NCBI GenBank assembly: GCA_031422195.1
Contig: JANOPZ010000070.1
Coordinates: 1 to 19,395 of the forward strand
From: JALOTE01 sp031422195
GTDB lineage: Bacteria; Pseudomonadota; Alphaproteobacteria; Rhizobiales; Rhizobiaceae
Direction: 5' to 3'
DNA length: 19,395 nucleotides
In this document: one piece after another, positions 8,561-14,786 of the stretch
How positions within the stretch are numbered: the stretch's first letter is position 1
Layout: each line of letters starts with the position of its first letter
Position numbers and translations under genes: made by a program
Notes under the pieces: model-generated
Told to the model about the DNA's origin: nothing
Database searches by the model: none
What the model saw: only the letters and a program-made list of their open reading frames with translations

Positions 8561-9393
8561 GCGCGGTCACTGAGCCGAAATTTGGGCCAAAATCTGGGCC
8601 GACATCTGGGCCAACATCAAGCGCAAAATGGGGGCTCGAACGCCACCGTATTATCTTGATTGCAATTGCCGCTGCCCTGGTTCTTTGGATGGCTGTTTCA
8701 ATGCGTTGGGATTGGTTGCCAGTCTACGGGCCGAAACTCATTAACGGCGTTATGGTCTCGCTTTTTATGTTGATTTCAACAGCCGTTCTCGGGTTTTTGC
8801 TGGCCGTGCCGATTGGCCTTGTTCAAGTCACTGGGCCAAGATGGTTGAAAATTCCAGCCCAAGTTTTTTGCACTGTCATTCGTGGCACGCCCTTATTGCT
8901 GCAGCTTTGGTTGCTGTATTATGGCCTCGGCTCATTGTTTGCGGCATGGCCTGAAATACGCCAAAGTTGGGCATGGCCCTACTTACGCACAGCATGGCCT
9001 TACGGCGTTTTGGCACTAACGATTTCGTTTGCTGCCTATGAGGCGGAAGTGATGCGTGGTGCTTTTTCTGGCGTGCCAAGAGGCGAACTTGAAGCCGCGC
9101 GTTCTTATGGCATGAGCCCATTTACAGCCTTCCGCCGTGTATGGCTGCCGCGCGCTATTCATCGCGCCTTGCCGACACTTTCCGGCGAAACCGTTTTACA
9201 GCTCAAGTCTACGCCGTTGGTAGCCACAATTACGGTGGTCGATGCCTACGCCGTGATCAGCCGTGTTCGGCAGGACACGTTTTTGACCTATGAGCCGCTG
9301 TTGTTTTTGGCGTTGATTTATATGTGCCTGACTGGCGTTTTGGTTCTGGCGTTCAAAAAACTGGAAAACATGGTTCCTGTTAAAGGCGCATAA
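8557..9393 (+). CDS. Amino-acid ABC transporter permease (HisM/ArtM/AotM-like)
   Basis: 278 aa, second membrane subunit of the importer. The EAA loop is GELEAARSYGMSPFTAFRR followed by WLPRAIHRALP, and the TTLV/GTPLLLQLW region typical of this family is present. The first 30 residues are an unusual Gly-Pro-Ser-rich tail (GPKSGPTSGPTSSAK) encoded by three near-identical 12-base units, ahead of the first membrane helix (IILIAIAAALVLWMAV). It overlaps the previous permease gene by 4 bases. It ends 59 bases before the convergent histidine kinase gene, and no clear terminator was seen in that gap. Confidence 0.9.
   Translation: MSAVTEPKFGPKSGPTSGPTSSAKWGLERHRIILIAIAAALVLWMAVSMRWDWLPVYGPKLINGVMVSLFMLISTAVLGFLLAVPIGLVQVTGPRWLKIPAQVFCTVIRGTPLLLQLWLLYYGLGSLFAAWPEIRQSWAWPYLRTAWPYGVLALTISFAAYEAEVMRGAFSGVPRGELEAARSYGMSPFTAFRRVWLPRAIHRALPTLSGETVLQLKSTPLVATITVVDAYAVISRVRQDTFLTYEPLLFLALIYMCLTGVLVLAFKKLENMVPVKGA
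8581..8616 (+). repeat. Three tandem 12-bp units inside the second permease gene
   Basis: Units at 8581-8592, 8593-8604 and 8605-8616 share the core TGGGCC and differ by a few bases; the last two differ at one position. They encode GPK-S-GPT-S-GPT and lie in the cytosolic N-terminal tail, where copy-number change would be tolerated. Confidence 0.7.
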
Positions 9394-9452
9394 TGCGTAG
9401 TTCCAAGTTTGATTGGACACCAAATGTTTAAGAAGAATGCGACCAAAAAAAA

Positions 9453-10916
9453 TCAAGCAGGCAATGTCAGTTCAAAAACAGTTTTGCCGTGGCCTGTTTC
9501 AGCCAGAGTTAAATCACCGCCATGGCCTTGCGCAATCTCGCGCGCAATTGCCAAGCCCAAACCGGTTCCGCCTGATGTCGTGCTTCCGGTAAACGGCTGG
9601 AATAAATTTTCACGAGCGCGCGCGGGAAGTCCGGGGCCATTGTCGGTGACGCGGATGATGGTGTTTCGGACTGTTTGGTTTTTGTGATGCTCTGCGTCAA
9701 ACCTGATAAGCCTCGTGACTGTTGCTGTCGTTTCATCAAGGCTTAAAAGTGCTTGAGACGCATTACGCGCCAGATTGAATAAAGCTCGAAAGAGTTGATC
9801 AGGGTCCGCCGATATTACAGCGCCATTTGCAACATGGTTTTCAATTTTGATTGCTGAAGCCCCTGTGGTGTCTGCATGCAAAAGAGCAATGACTTCATTA
9901 ACAGCCGCATTCAGATCAATAGGCTTACGTTGCGGCGTTGCCTCCTTGGCTTTGCCATATGCCAGCACATTTTCAGAATAGCGCACCGCCCGGTCAAGCG
10001 CGCCCACAAGTTTTGGCGCAAGGCGCGCAACCATCGGGTCTTTGGCACCGGCCAACCGGTCTGAAATCAATTGGGCCGATGTCAGCAAATTACGCATATC
10101 ATGATTGATTTTAGAAACCGCCAAACCCAAGTTGGCCAAATGTTTGCGTTCGCCTAGGGCTTCAGTCAGCGCACCCTGCATCAAAGCCAAATTGCGCTCA
10201 GCTGTGCCGAGTTCATCGGCTCTATCTGTTGGCACAATAATATTGGCGCGGTTTTCTGGCGCGACCGCAAATGCTGACATCGCTTCAGTCATGCGCAGCA
10301 CGGGTCTCAGCACCAATTTGCCAAGCGCCAGAAACACAAGCCCAGCAGTGAAAATAGAGATTAACAATGATAACACAGCAACATTGCGCGAATATACCCA
10401 CATATCATGCAGCAAAGGTGCTTCATCGACGACCACATCAACGCTGCGATCTTTAGAGCCAACGGCGCCTGAGAACATGATGGTGCGGTTACCACCATGG
10501 GCAAATGTGCTGTATGCGTCCATCATGGATTGAAATGCAGTCACCGTATCAAGATTGGTTTTGGCATCAATTTCATCAGGCATTTCATTCATGATCTGGA
10601 TTTCAGATCTGCCCTCGGCACGGATGATAATGGCTTTAACGCCGAGCGCCATCAAGATGTCACTTTTAACCAAGGGTTGTGTCGGCGCAATTTTTTCATC
10701 AAACAACAAGGACGAAACCGTCGCGGCGGTATTCAAACGCCCCTGCAGCCAGTTGAGCCTGAAATTGGCGACAGAAGGAACAAAAATCAAAATCTCAGCA
10801 AGCAGCACAAAACCAATCGTTAACAGCAGCAATTTTGTATTGAGACGCCGAAACAATGGCAGCCTCGCCTGCAAGATGGGTACGATATCACTCTTAGCTG
10901 GCATTATTGCTGTCAT
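9453..10916 (-). CDS. Membrane sensor histidine kinase (HAMP, HisKA, HATPase_c)
   Basis: 487 aa. Membrane helix at about 28-48, periplasmic sensor part at about 50-175, second helix at about 178-200, then HAMP (LVLRPVLRMTEAM...DRADELGTAERNL). The phosphorylation site is H272 in SKINHDMRNLLTSAQL; here the H-box reads HDMRN in place of the usual HExRTP. The ATP-binding domain has an N box (FNLARNASQAL), G1 (DNGPGLP, D425) and G2 (GGTGLGLA). It is the last gene of the operon with the flavin oxidoreductase, whose stop is 24 bases before this start. No response regulator is in the window, so its partner is elsewhere. The signal sensed is unknown; the redox and membrane genes in front of it suggest an envelope or redox cue, which is inference. 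Confidence 0.9.
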   Translation of the reverse strand: MTAIMPAKSDIVPILQARLPLFRRLNTKLLLLTIGFVLLAEILIFVPSVANFRLNWLQGRLNTAATVSSLLFDEKIAPTQPLVKSDILMALGVKAIIIRAEGRSEIQIMNEMPDEIDAKTNLDTVTAFQSMMDAYSTFAHGGNRTIMFSGAVGSKDRSVDVVVDEAPLLHDMWVYSRNVAVLSLLISIFTAGLVFLALGKLVLRPVLRMTEAMSAFAVAPENRANIIVPTDRADELGTAERNLALMQGALTEALGERKHLANLGLAVSKINHDMRNLLTSAQLISDRLAGAKDPMVARLAPKLVGALDRAVRYSENVLAYGKAKEATPQRKPIDLNAAVNEVIALLHADTTGASAIKIENHVANGAVISADPDQLFRALFNLARNASQALLSLDETTATVTRLIRFDAEHHKNQTVRNTIIRVTDNGPGLPARARENLFQPFTGSTTSGGTGLGLAIAREIAQGHGGDLTLAETGHGKTVFELTLPA

Positions 10917-10940
10917 CGCGCGAATTTCCAGCTTTTAGGC

Positions 10941-12368
10941 TTATCCAAATTTTGCCAACCAGCCAACAATTTTACGCACGAGTGGTTTGCGCGTTTGCGG
11001 AGCGTAAAACGATACTGCGGCGCGTTTGCCAATTTCAGCCATGGTCGGGTAAGGTGGCACATAGCCCGCAATGTCTCTGACTGACATGTTTTTTGCAACG
11101 GCCAATGACCAAAGGTTGATCATTTCACCCGCACCTGCCCCGGCAATACCAGCGCCTAAAATGCGGCCCTTACGATCTGTGATTATTTTGATCAGGCCCG
11201 ACGTTTTGCGTTCGGCTTGCGCGCGATCGTTTTCGCTGTAAGGCCAACGTAAAACGTTCAATGCAATATTGGCTTTGCGGGCGTCAGCCTCTGTCATGCC
11301 GACATTGGCAAGTTCAGGGTCGGTGTAAGTGGCCCAAGGAATATGCCGCGTTTGATTTTTAATCGGCAGGCGAAACAAGAGCGCACGCACCACCAAGCCA
11401 GCCTGATAACCCGCAACATGGGTAAATTGCAGACCGCCTGCAACATCACCCACTGCGTAAACGCGGCGGTTGGATGAGCGAAGATCGTTGCCCACCGTAA
11501 TGCCTCGCCGGTCAAATTTAATGTTGGCAGCTTCAAGTCCCAAACCATCAACATTGGCTTTACGGCCCGCTGCCACCAAAATATGTGAGCCATCGATGGC
11601 GACAGAACCATCACGACCTTCTGTGTGCACACGGATGATGTTTTTGCTGCGGCGCTCAACACTGACAACTTTGGTTTCTTCTAAAATCACAACGCCATCA
11701 GCGCGCAACCGCTCCAGCACCACATTGGCAAGTTCAGGGTCGTCTTTGCCAAGCGCTTTTGCGCCTTCAATCACTGTAACCTCAGAGCCAAGCCTGAGGT
11801 GTGCCTGCGCCATTTCCATGCCGATGGGGCCGCCGCCGATGATAATCAACTTTTGCGGACGCTTGGTTTGCTCAAACAGGGTTTCATTGGTGAAATATTC
11901 AACATCGCTAAGGCCAGAAATCGGCGGCACAAAAGCCGATGAGCCTGTGGCTATGACGAAGCGACGCGCTTTGATATGAAATTGGCCTGCTTCAACAGTA
12001 TTTTTATCAATAAATTTCCCGGCCGCTTCAATCACTTTAACGCCTAATGCGGTGAAGCGCTCAACGGAATCATTGGGCGCAATGGCGTTGATAACGGCGT
12101 GCACGTGGTCATGCACAGCTTTGAAATCGACGTCAGGTTCAACTGATTTTATGCCAAATTTATTGGCATGGCGCATAGCATCGGCAGCTTTACCTGCTGC
12201 AATCAGAGCTTTTGAGGGCACGCAGCCATAATTGAGGCAATCGCCACCCATTTTGCCCTTTTCAATCAGCACAACAGACACACCAAATGAAGCGGCAGCG
12301 GCAGCGATTGTCAGCCCGCCTGAGCCGGCACCAATCACACAAATATCGGGTTGAAGGAGAATAGCCAT
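10941..12368 (-). CDS. FAD/NAD(P)-dependent disulfide oxidoreductase (MerA/dihydrolipoamide dehydrogenase-like)
   Basis: 475 aa from the ATG at 12368, which has GGA 9 bases before it; a TTG at 12386 would add six residues and is less likely. N-terminal FAD site DICVIGAGSGGL, redox-active cysteines in GGDCLNYGCVPSK, NAD(P)-binding IIIGGGPIGMEMAQ, second FAD site VYAVGDVAGG. The C-terminal motif reads PPYPTMAEIGKRAA; classical lipoamide dehydrogenases have HPT with a catalytic His, and Tyr here resembles mercuric reductase-like proteins. It lacks the N-terminal heavy-metal domain of MerA. Electron acceptor unknown. It follows the TVP38 gene by 19 bases and precedes the histidine kinase; proteins of this type are often found beside TVP38/TMEM64 genes. 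Confidence 0.85.
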   Translation of the reverse strand: MAILLQPDICVIGAGSGGLTIAAAAASFGVSVVLIEKGKMGGDCLNYGCVPSKALIAAGKAADAMRHANKFGIKSVEPDVDFKAVHDHVHAVINAIAPNDSVERFTALGVKVIEAAGKFIDKNTVEAGQFHIKARRFVIATGSSAFVPPISGLSDVEYFTNETLFEQTKRPQKLIIIGGGPIGMEMAQAHLRLGSEVTVIEGAKALGKDDPELANVVLERLRADGVVILEETKVVSVERRSKNIIRVHTEGRDGSVAIDGSHILVAAGRKANVDGLGLEAANIKFDRRGITVGNDLRSSNRRVYAVGDVAGGLQFTHVAGYQAGLVVRALLFRLPIKNQTRHIPWATYTDPELANVGMTEADARKANIALNVLRWPYSENDRAQAERKTSGLIKIITDRKGRILGAGIAGAGAGEMINLWSLAVAKNMSVRDIAGYVPPYPTMAEIGKRAAVSFYAPQTRKPLVRKIVGWLAKFG

Positions 12369-12387
12369 ATCAACAATTCCAATCAAG

Positions 12388-13122
12388 TTAGACGGTTTTA
12401 CGCAAGCGCTTTATCACGATTGGCAACAGGGCCGCCAAAGCCAACACAATGAATGCAGTTAAAAGCTGCGGAGTGACTACATCTTTTATGTTTAATGATG
12501 TGCCGGCTTTGGTGGCTGCATCGAGCGAGCTGCCTAAGCCTTGACCTAAAAACGCATACGCAAACGTGCCCGGCAAAATGCCTAGCAGTGTTGCCGTTGC
12601 ATAGATTTTGAGCGGCACTTTGAACAGTGCTGGAACAATGTTTATGACGAAAAACGGAAAGATTGGGGCAAGCCGCAAAAATAAAAGATAGTTGAAGGCG
12701 TCTTTTTCAAAGCCCTCAGACATTGATTTGGCAGCGCCGCCGACACGGCTTCGTAAACTGTCGCCAAAGGCTGATCGGGCCGCTAAAAATAAAATACACG
12801 CGCCAAGGGTTGCGGCGAGCGCGACAATCAGGCCACCAACCAGCCAGCCGAACAGGAAGCCACCAAAAATTGTCAGGATAGATGCTGCTGGAAATGAGAC
12901 AGCAACGGCCAAAGCATAAGCCATAAAAAAGCCAACACGTGATAAAACAGGATTTTCTGCCACCCATGCAAGCAACATTTCCTGACTTTGCGCCAGATAA
13001 TCGAGTGTGAAATATTGTTGCCAACCCATAAGGTAGCCAAACGCCAATACAGCTATGATGATACCTGCAGGAGCAAACCGGCGGAGCAGGCTGTTAGGCA
13101 GTTTGGTTTCAGCGGGCGACAT
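12388..13122 (-). CDS. TVP38/TMEM64 family (VTT/SNARE-associated domain) inner-membrane protein
   Basis: 244 aa from the ATG at 13122 (MSPAETKLPNSL), overlapping the DUF547 gene by 14 bases; an upstream ATG at 13167 would overlap more. A first helix (APAGIIIAVLAFGYLMGW) is followed by the VTT core: FPAASILTIFGGFLFGWLVGGL, ATLGACILFLAARSAFG, then the re-entrant signature RLAPIFPFFVINIVPALFKV and GILPGTFAYAFLGQGLG, and a C-terminal helix ending in basic residues. DedA-superfamily proteins of this kind are thought to act in lipid movement or membrane homeostasis; the exact substrate is not known. Placement ahead of a flavin disulfide reductase is a recurrent association. Confidence 0.88.
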   Translation of the reverse strand: MSPAETKLPNSLLRRFAPAGIIIAVLAFGYLMGWQQYFTLDYLAQSQEMLLAWVAENPVLSRVGFFMAYALAVAVSFPAASILTIFGGFLFGWLVGGLIVALAATLGACILFLAARSAFGDSLRSRVGGAAKSMSEGFEKDAFNYLLFLRLAPIFPFFVINIVPALFKVPLKIYATATLLGILPGTFAYAFLGQGLGSSLDAATKAGTSLNIKDVVTPQLLTAFIVLALAALLPIVIKRLRKTV

Positions 13123-13921
13123 TGGCTGTCCAATCGTAACGATAGCCATCAATTGAAGCGGCTTCAATTAGCGCCGCTAGTTCTGGTTTTGCAAATTGCA
13201 GCCAATGGGCTTTCAATTTAGCCGTTCCGCCAAAATCATCAGCATACCAGGAAAATATCTTTGACGCGGTTATGTCACCGTCTTTGATGGAAAGTCCGCG
13301 TGGGTGATTGATGTAAAGTGTTGCGCTTTTTTGCATTTGGCTCTTGAGATTTGCAGCCGTATAAGCTTCGGGCATTAAATTGGGGCATGAATACGAGGCG
13401 CAGTTTAATGCATAATGGCTCAGCGGATCATTGAACAAAGCCCGCACAATCCGATGCTCGACATCATCCAGTGATAAATCCACGCCATTGACCGACATTA
13501 ACTTTTTCGACCATGGCCCTGTGCCAAACAGGCCTCCGCCGCCCAATTTAATTTCACGTATCGAAGCAACCGGCCAGTTCTCGAGCATAATGGCCAGAGT
13601 TTTGGCATTATACAAATTGATCCAATAGGCATGCGCTTGGCTGCGGGATAATTGGCGCGGATCCATTGCCAAAAGGCTTTCGACATAGCCGTCAACCGAA
13701 GTGCGGTTGCCCACCAAAGCGTTATAATCGACGCTGGCATAGCCTGCGCCGTCTACGCTGACGTGTTGCTCGAGAATGGCATCAAAGGTTGAATGATCCG
13801 CTTTGCCACTGCCTGTTGGTTTGAACTCTTTAAGGGCGGCGGCAGCAAAAGTAACGCCAGAGGAACCTATTAGAACGGCTCCTGCCAACAAACCAGCCAA
13901 CTGGCGACGGTTCAAATTCAT
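13109..13921 (-). CDS. DUF547-domain exported protein
   Basis: 270 aa with an N-terminal export signal (MNLNRRQLAGLLAGAVLIGS...AAA). The NRRQLAG core could be read as a Tat signal, but it lacks the full consensus, so Sec is equally possible. The DUF547 body shows HAYWINLYNAKTLAIML, GLFGTGPWSKK, DDVEHRIVR and HYALNCASYSCPNLMPEAY, with the paired cysteines that are typical of the family. Molecular function is unknown; it probably acts in the periplasm. First gene of the four-gene operon. A good ribosome site (AGGAG, 7 bases before the ATG) follows directly after an 8-bp hairpin in the leader. Confidence 0.88.
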   Translation of the reverse strand: MNLNRRQLAGLLAGAVLIGSSGVTFAAAALKEFKPTGSGKADHSTFDAILEQHVSVDGAGYASVDYNALVGNRTSVDGYVESLLAMDPRQLSRSQAHAYWINLYNAKTLAIMLENWPVASIREIKLGGGGLFGTGPWSKKLMSVNGVDLSLDDVEHRIVRALFNDPLSHYALNCASYSCPNLMPEAYTAANLKSQMQKSATLYINHPRGLSIKDGDITASKIFSWYADDFGGTAKLKAHWLQFAKPELAALIEAASIDGYRYDWTANVAR

Positions 13922-13933
13922 GGTCTTGCTCCT

Positions 13934-13958
13934 GCATCAACACTTTACCGGTTGATGC
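13934..13958 (-). promoter_or_regulatory. Hairpin in the DUF547 leader next to the ribosome site
   Basis: GCATCAAC (13934-13941) and GTTGATGC (13951-13958) pair perfectly over 8 bp with a 9-base loop. In the minus-strand message the hairpin ends immediately before AGGAG, so it could affect ribosome access or protect the 5' end; it could instead be a DNA operator. Confidence 0.5.
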
Positions 13959-13983
13959 TCTTTCTCAGCAACACCGGCAAGGG

Positions 13984-14046
13984 CTTCACACGATATCTCA
14001 CTGTGAAGTGAGGCGCTCCACACCCCCGCTTCACCATCGCGTGAAG
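13984..14046. repeat. Cluster of four CTTCAC/GTGAAG hexamers
   Basis: CTTCAC at 13984-13989 and 14029-14034; GTGAAG at 14003-14008 and 14041-14046. They form two inverted pairs with 13- and 6-base spacers. A separate CTCACT/AGTGAG stem with a GTGA loop lies at 13997-14012. The arrangement suits regulator binding, but none is identified. Confidence 0.5.
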
Positions 14047-14055
14047 TTCGCTAAA

Positions 14056-14105
14056 GCAAAGTCAAAGAATTAGACCCGAAGAGGAATGTCAGGCGTTGAC
14101 TTTGC
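14056..14105. repeat. Perfect 10-bp inverted repeat upstream of rpmH
   Basis: GCAAAGTCAA (14056-14065) and TTGACTTTGC (14096-14105) match exactly with 30 bases between. Each arm contains TTGACT, reading outward in opposite directions, so the two arms could be the -35 boxes of divergent promoters or binding sites for one regulator. Confidence 0.6.
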
Positions 14106-14125
14106 GTGTTTTATACCGGTAAAAG
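14096..14125 (+). promoter_or_regulatory. Possible rpmH promoter
   Basis: TTGACT (14096-14101) matches a -35 at five of six positions; TAAAAG (14120-14125) after 18 bases is a weak -10 (four of six). This would place the transcript start about 100 bases before rpmH. Confidence 0.35.
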
Positions 14126-14234
14126 CCTCCAACTTTGGCGCGGGCGTGCCCAAGGCACTTTGCCTTTTAACATGCGCTGCGAACAATAACTGAAATTTCT
14201 GGCTTGAAGGGCCGCAGTTCAGCGGCGAATTATC

Positions 14235-14369
14235 ATGAAACGCACATATCAGCCGTCAAAACTCGTTCGTAAGCGCCGTCATGGCTTTCGTGCCCGCATG
14301 GAAACACCGGGCGGTATGAAGGTGCTTGCACGTCGCCGTTCGCAGGGCCGTAAACGTTTGTCAGCTTAA
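14235..14369 (+). CDS. rpmH: 50S ribosomal protein L34
   Basis: 44 codons beginning MKRTYQPSKLVRKRRHGFRA and ending RRRSQGRKRLSA, an essentially textbook L34: very basic, full length, with the GFRARM and R-R-R-x-x-GR-K-RLSA features. It is a component of the large ribosomal subunit. The ATG at 14235 has only a weak ribosome site (GGCGAATT). It precedes rnpA by 48 bases, as in most bacteria, and the two are probably cotranscribed. Confidence 0.97.
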   Translation: MKRTYQPSKLVRKRRHGFRARMETPGGMKVLARRRSQGRKRLSA

Positions 14370-14417
14370 TCCGGCGGTTGACGCTCATCAACAGCGCTGG
14401 CGGGACGCGTTTATCCC

Positions 14418-14786
14418 ATGATGCCTGAAATGATGACAAAGCGGTCAGATTTTCTATCAATTAAAAACGGTGTACGCTTGCGTGGACCGTTTTTTTTATT
14501 GGCAGCCAAAAAAAACGGTCTTGGCATTGCCCGCGTTGGTTACACTGTGACCAAAAAGCAGGGAAATTCAGTGCAGCGCAACCGGATGAAACGCAGGCTG
14601 CGTGAACTTGCCAGAAATGAAGCGGCTACATTCCGCGCTGGCCTTGACTATGTTTTTCTGGCAAGCAGCGATTTGTTGAATGCGCCGTTCGCAATTCTTA
14701 AATCAGAAACATCGCGCCGCTTGGCCGATGCGGGCCGGAAAGCCCTCTCTTCACAATTAGCCTCTCAACCTGACCGGATTTTATGA
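14418..14786 (+). CDS. rnpA: Ribonuclease P protein component
   Basis: 122 aa, the protein subunit (C5) that assists the RNase P RNA in trimming the 5' leader of tRNA precursors. The family signature is clear: RVGYTVTKKQGNSVQRNRMKRRLREL, including the RNR motif that contacts the RNA. The start at 14418 has GGGACG 10 bases before; ATGs at 14430 and 14433 are alternatives and would remove four or five residues. The gene ends in an overlap with yidC. Within it, at 14485-14520, is a perfect 13-bp inverted repeat built on runs of eight T and eight A. Confidence 0.96.
   Translation: MMPEMMTKRSDFLSIKNGVRLRGPFFLLAAKKNGLGIARVGYTVTKKQGNSVQRNRMKRRLRELARNEAATFRAGLDYVFLASSDLLNAPFAILKSETSRRLADAGRKALSSQLASQPDRIL
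14485..14520. repeat. Perfect 13-bp inverted repeat with T8/A8 tracts inside rnpA
   Basis: GACCG plus eight T (14485-14497) pairs with eight A plus CGGTC (14508-14520) around a 10-base loop. It encodes GPFFLLAAKKNG, so codon choice alone may explain it. It has no T tract after the stem and is not a standard terminator. Confidence 0.75.

Larger units (their letters stand above)
13922..14234. other. Divergent intergenic region between the DUF547 operon and rpmH
   Basis: 313 bases with no convincing gene. It holds a hairpin next to the DUF547 ribosome site (13934-13958), four CTTCAC/GTGAAG hexamers (13984-14046), a 10-bp-arm inverted repeat (14056-14105) and a possible rpmH promoter (14096-14125). 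TTTACCGGT (13944-13952) and ACCGGTAAA (14115-14123) also form a matched pair across it. No DnaA-box cluster was seen. Confidence 0.7.

Noticed and set aside
9394..9452. Bidirectional terminator between the permease and histidine kinase genes
   Set aside because: Only a 4-bp TTGG/CCAA stem and an A run; no convincing hairpin.
11470..11979. 169-codon open frame antisense to the flavin oxidoreductase
   Set aside because: Shadow of a strong gene; Ser/Thr/Pro-rich translation without family features.
13922..14234. Chromosome origin next to rpmH
   Set aside because: rpmH is near oriC in some bacteria, but no DnaA-box cluster or AT-rich unwinding region was seen, and dnaA is not here.
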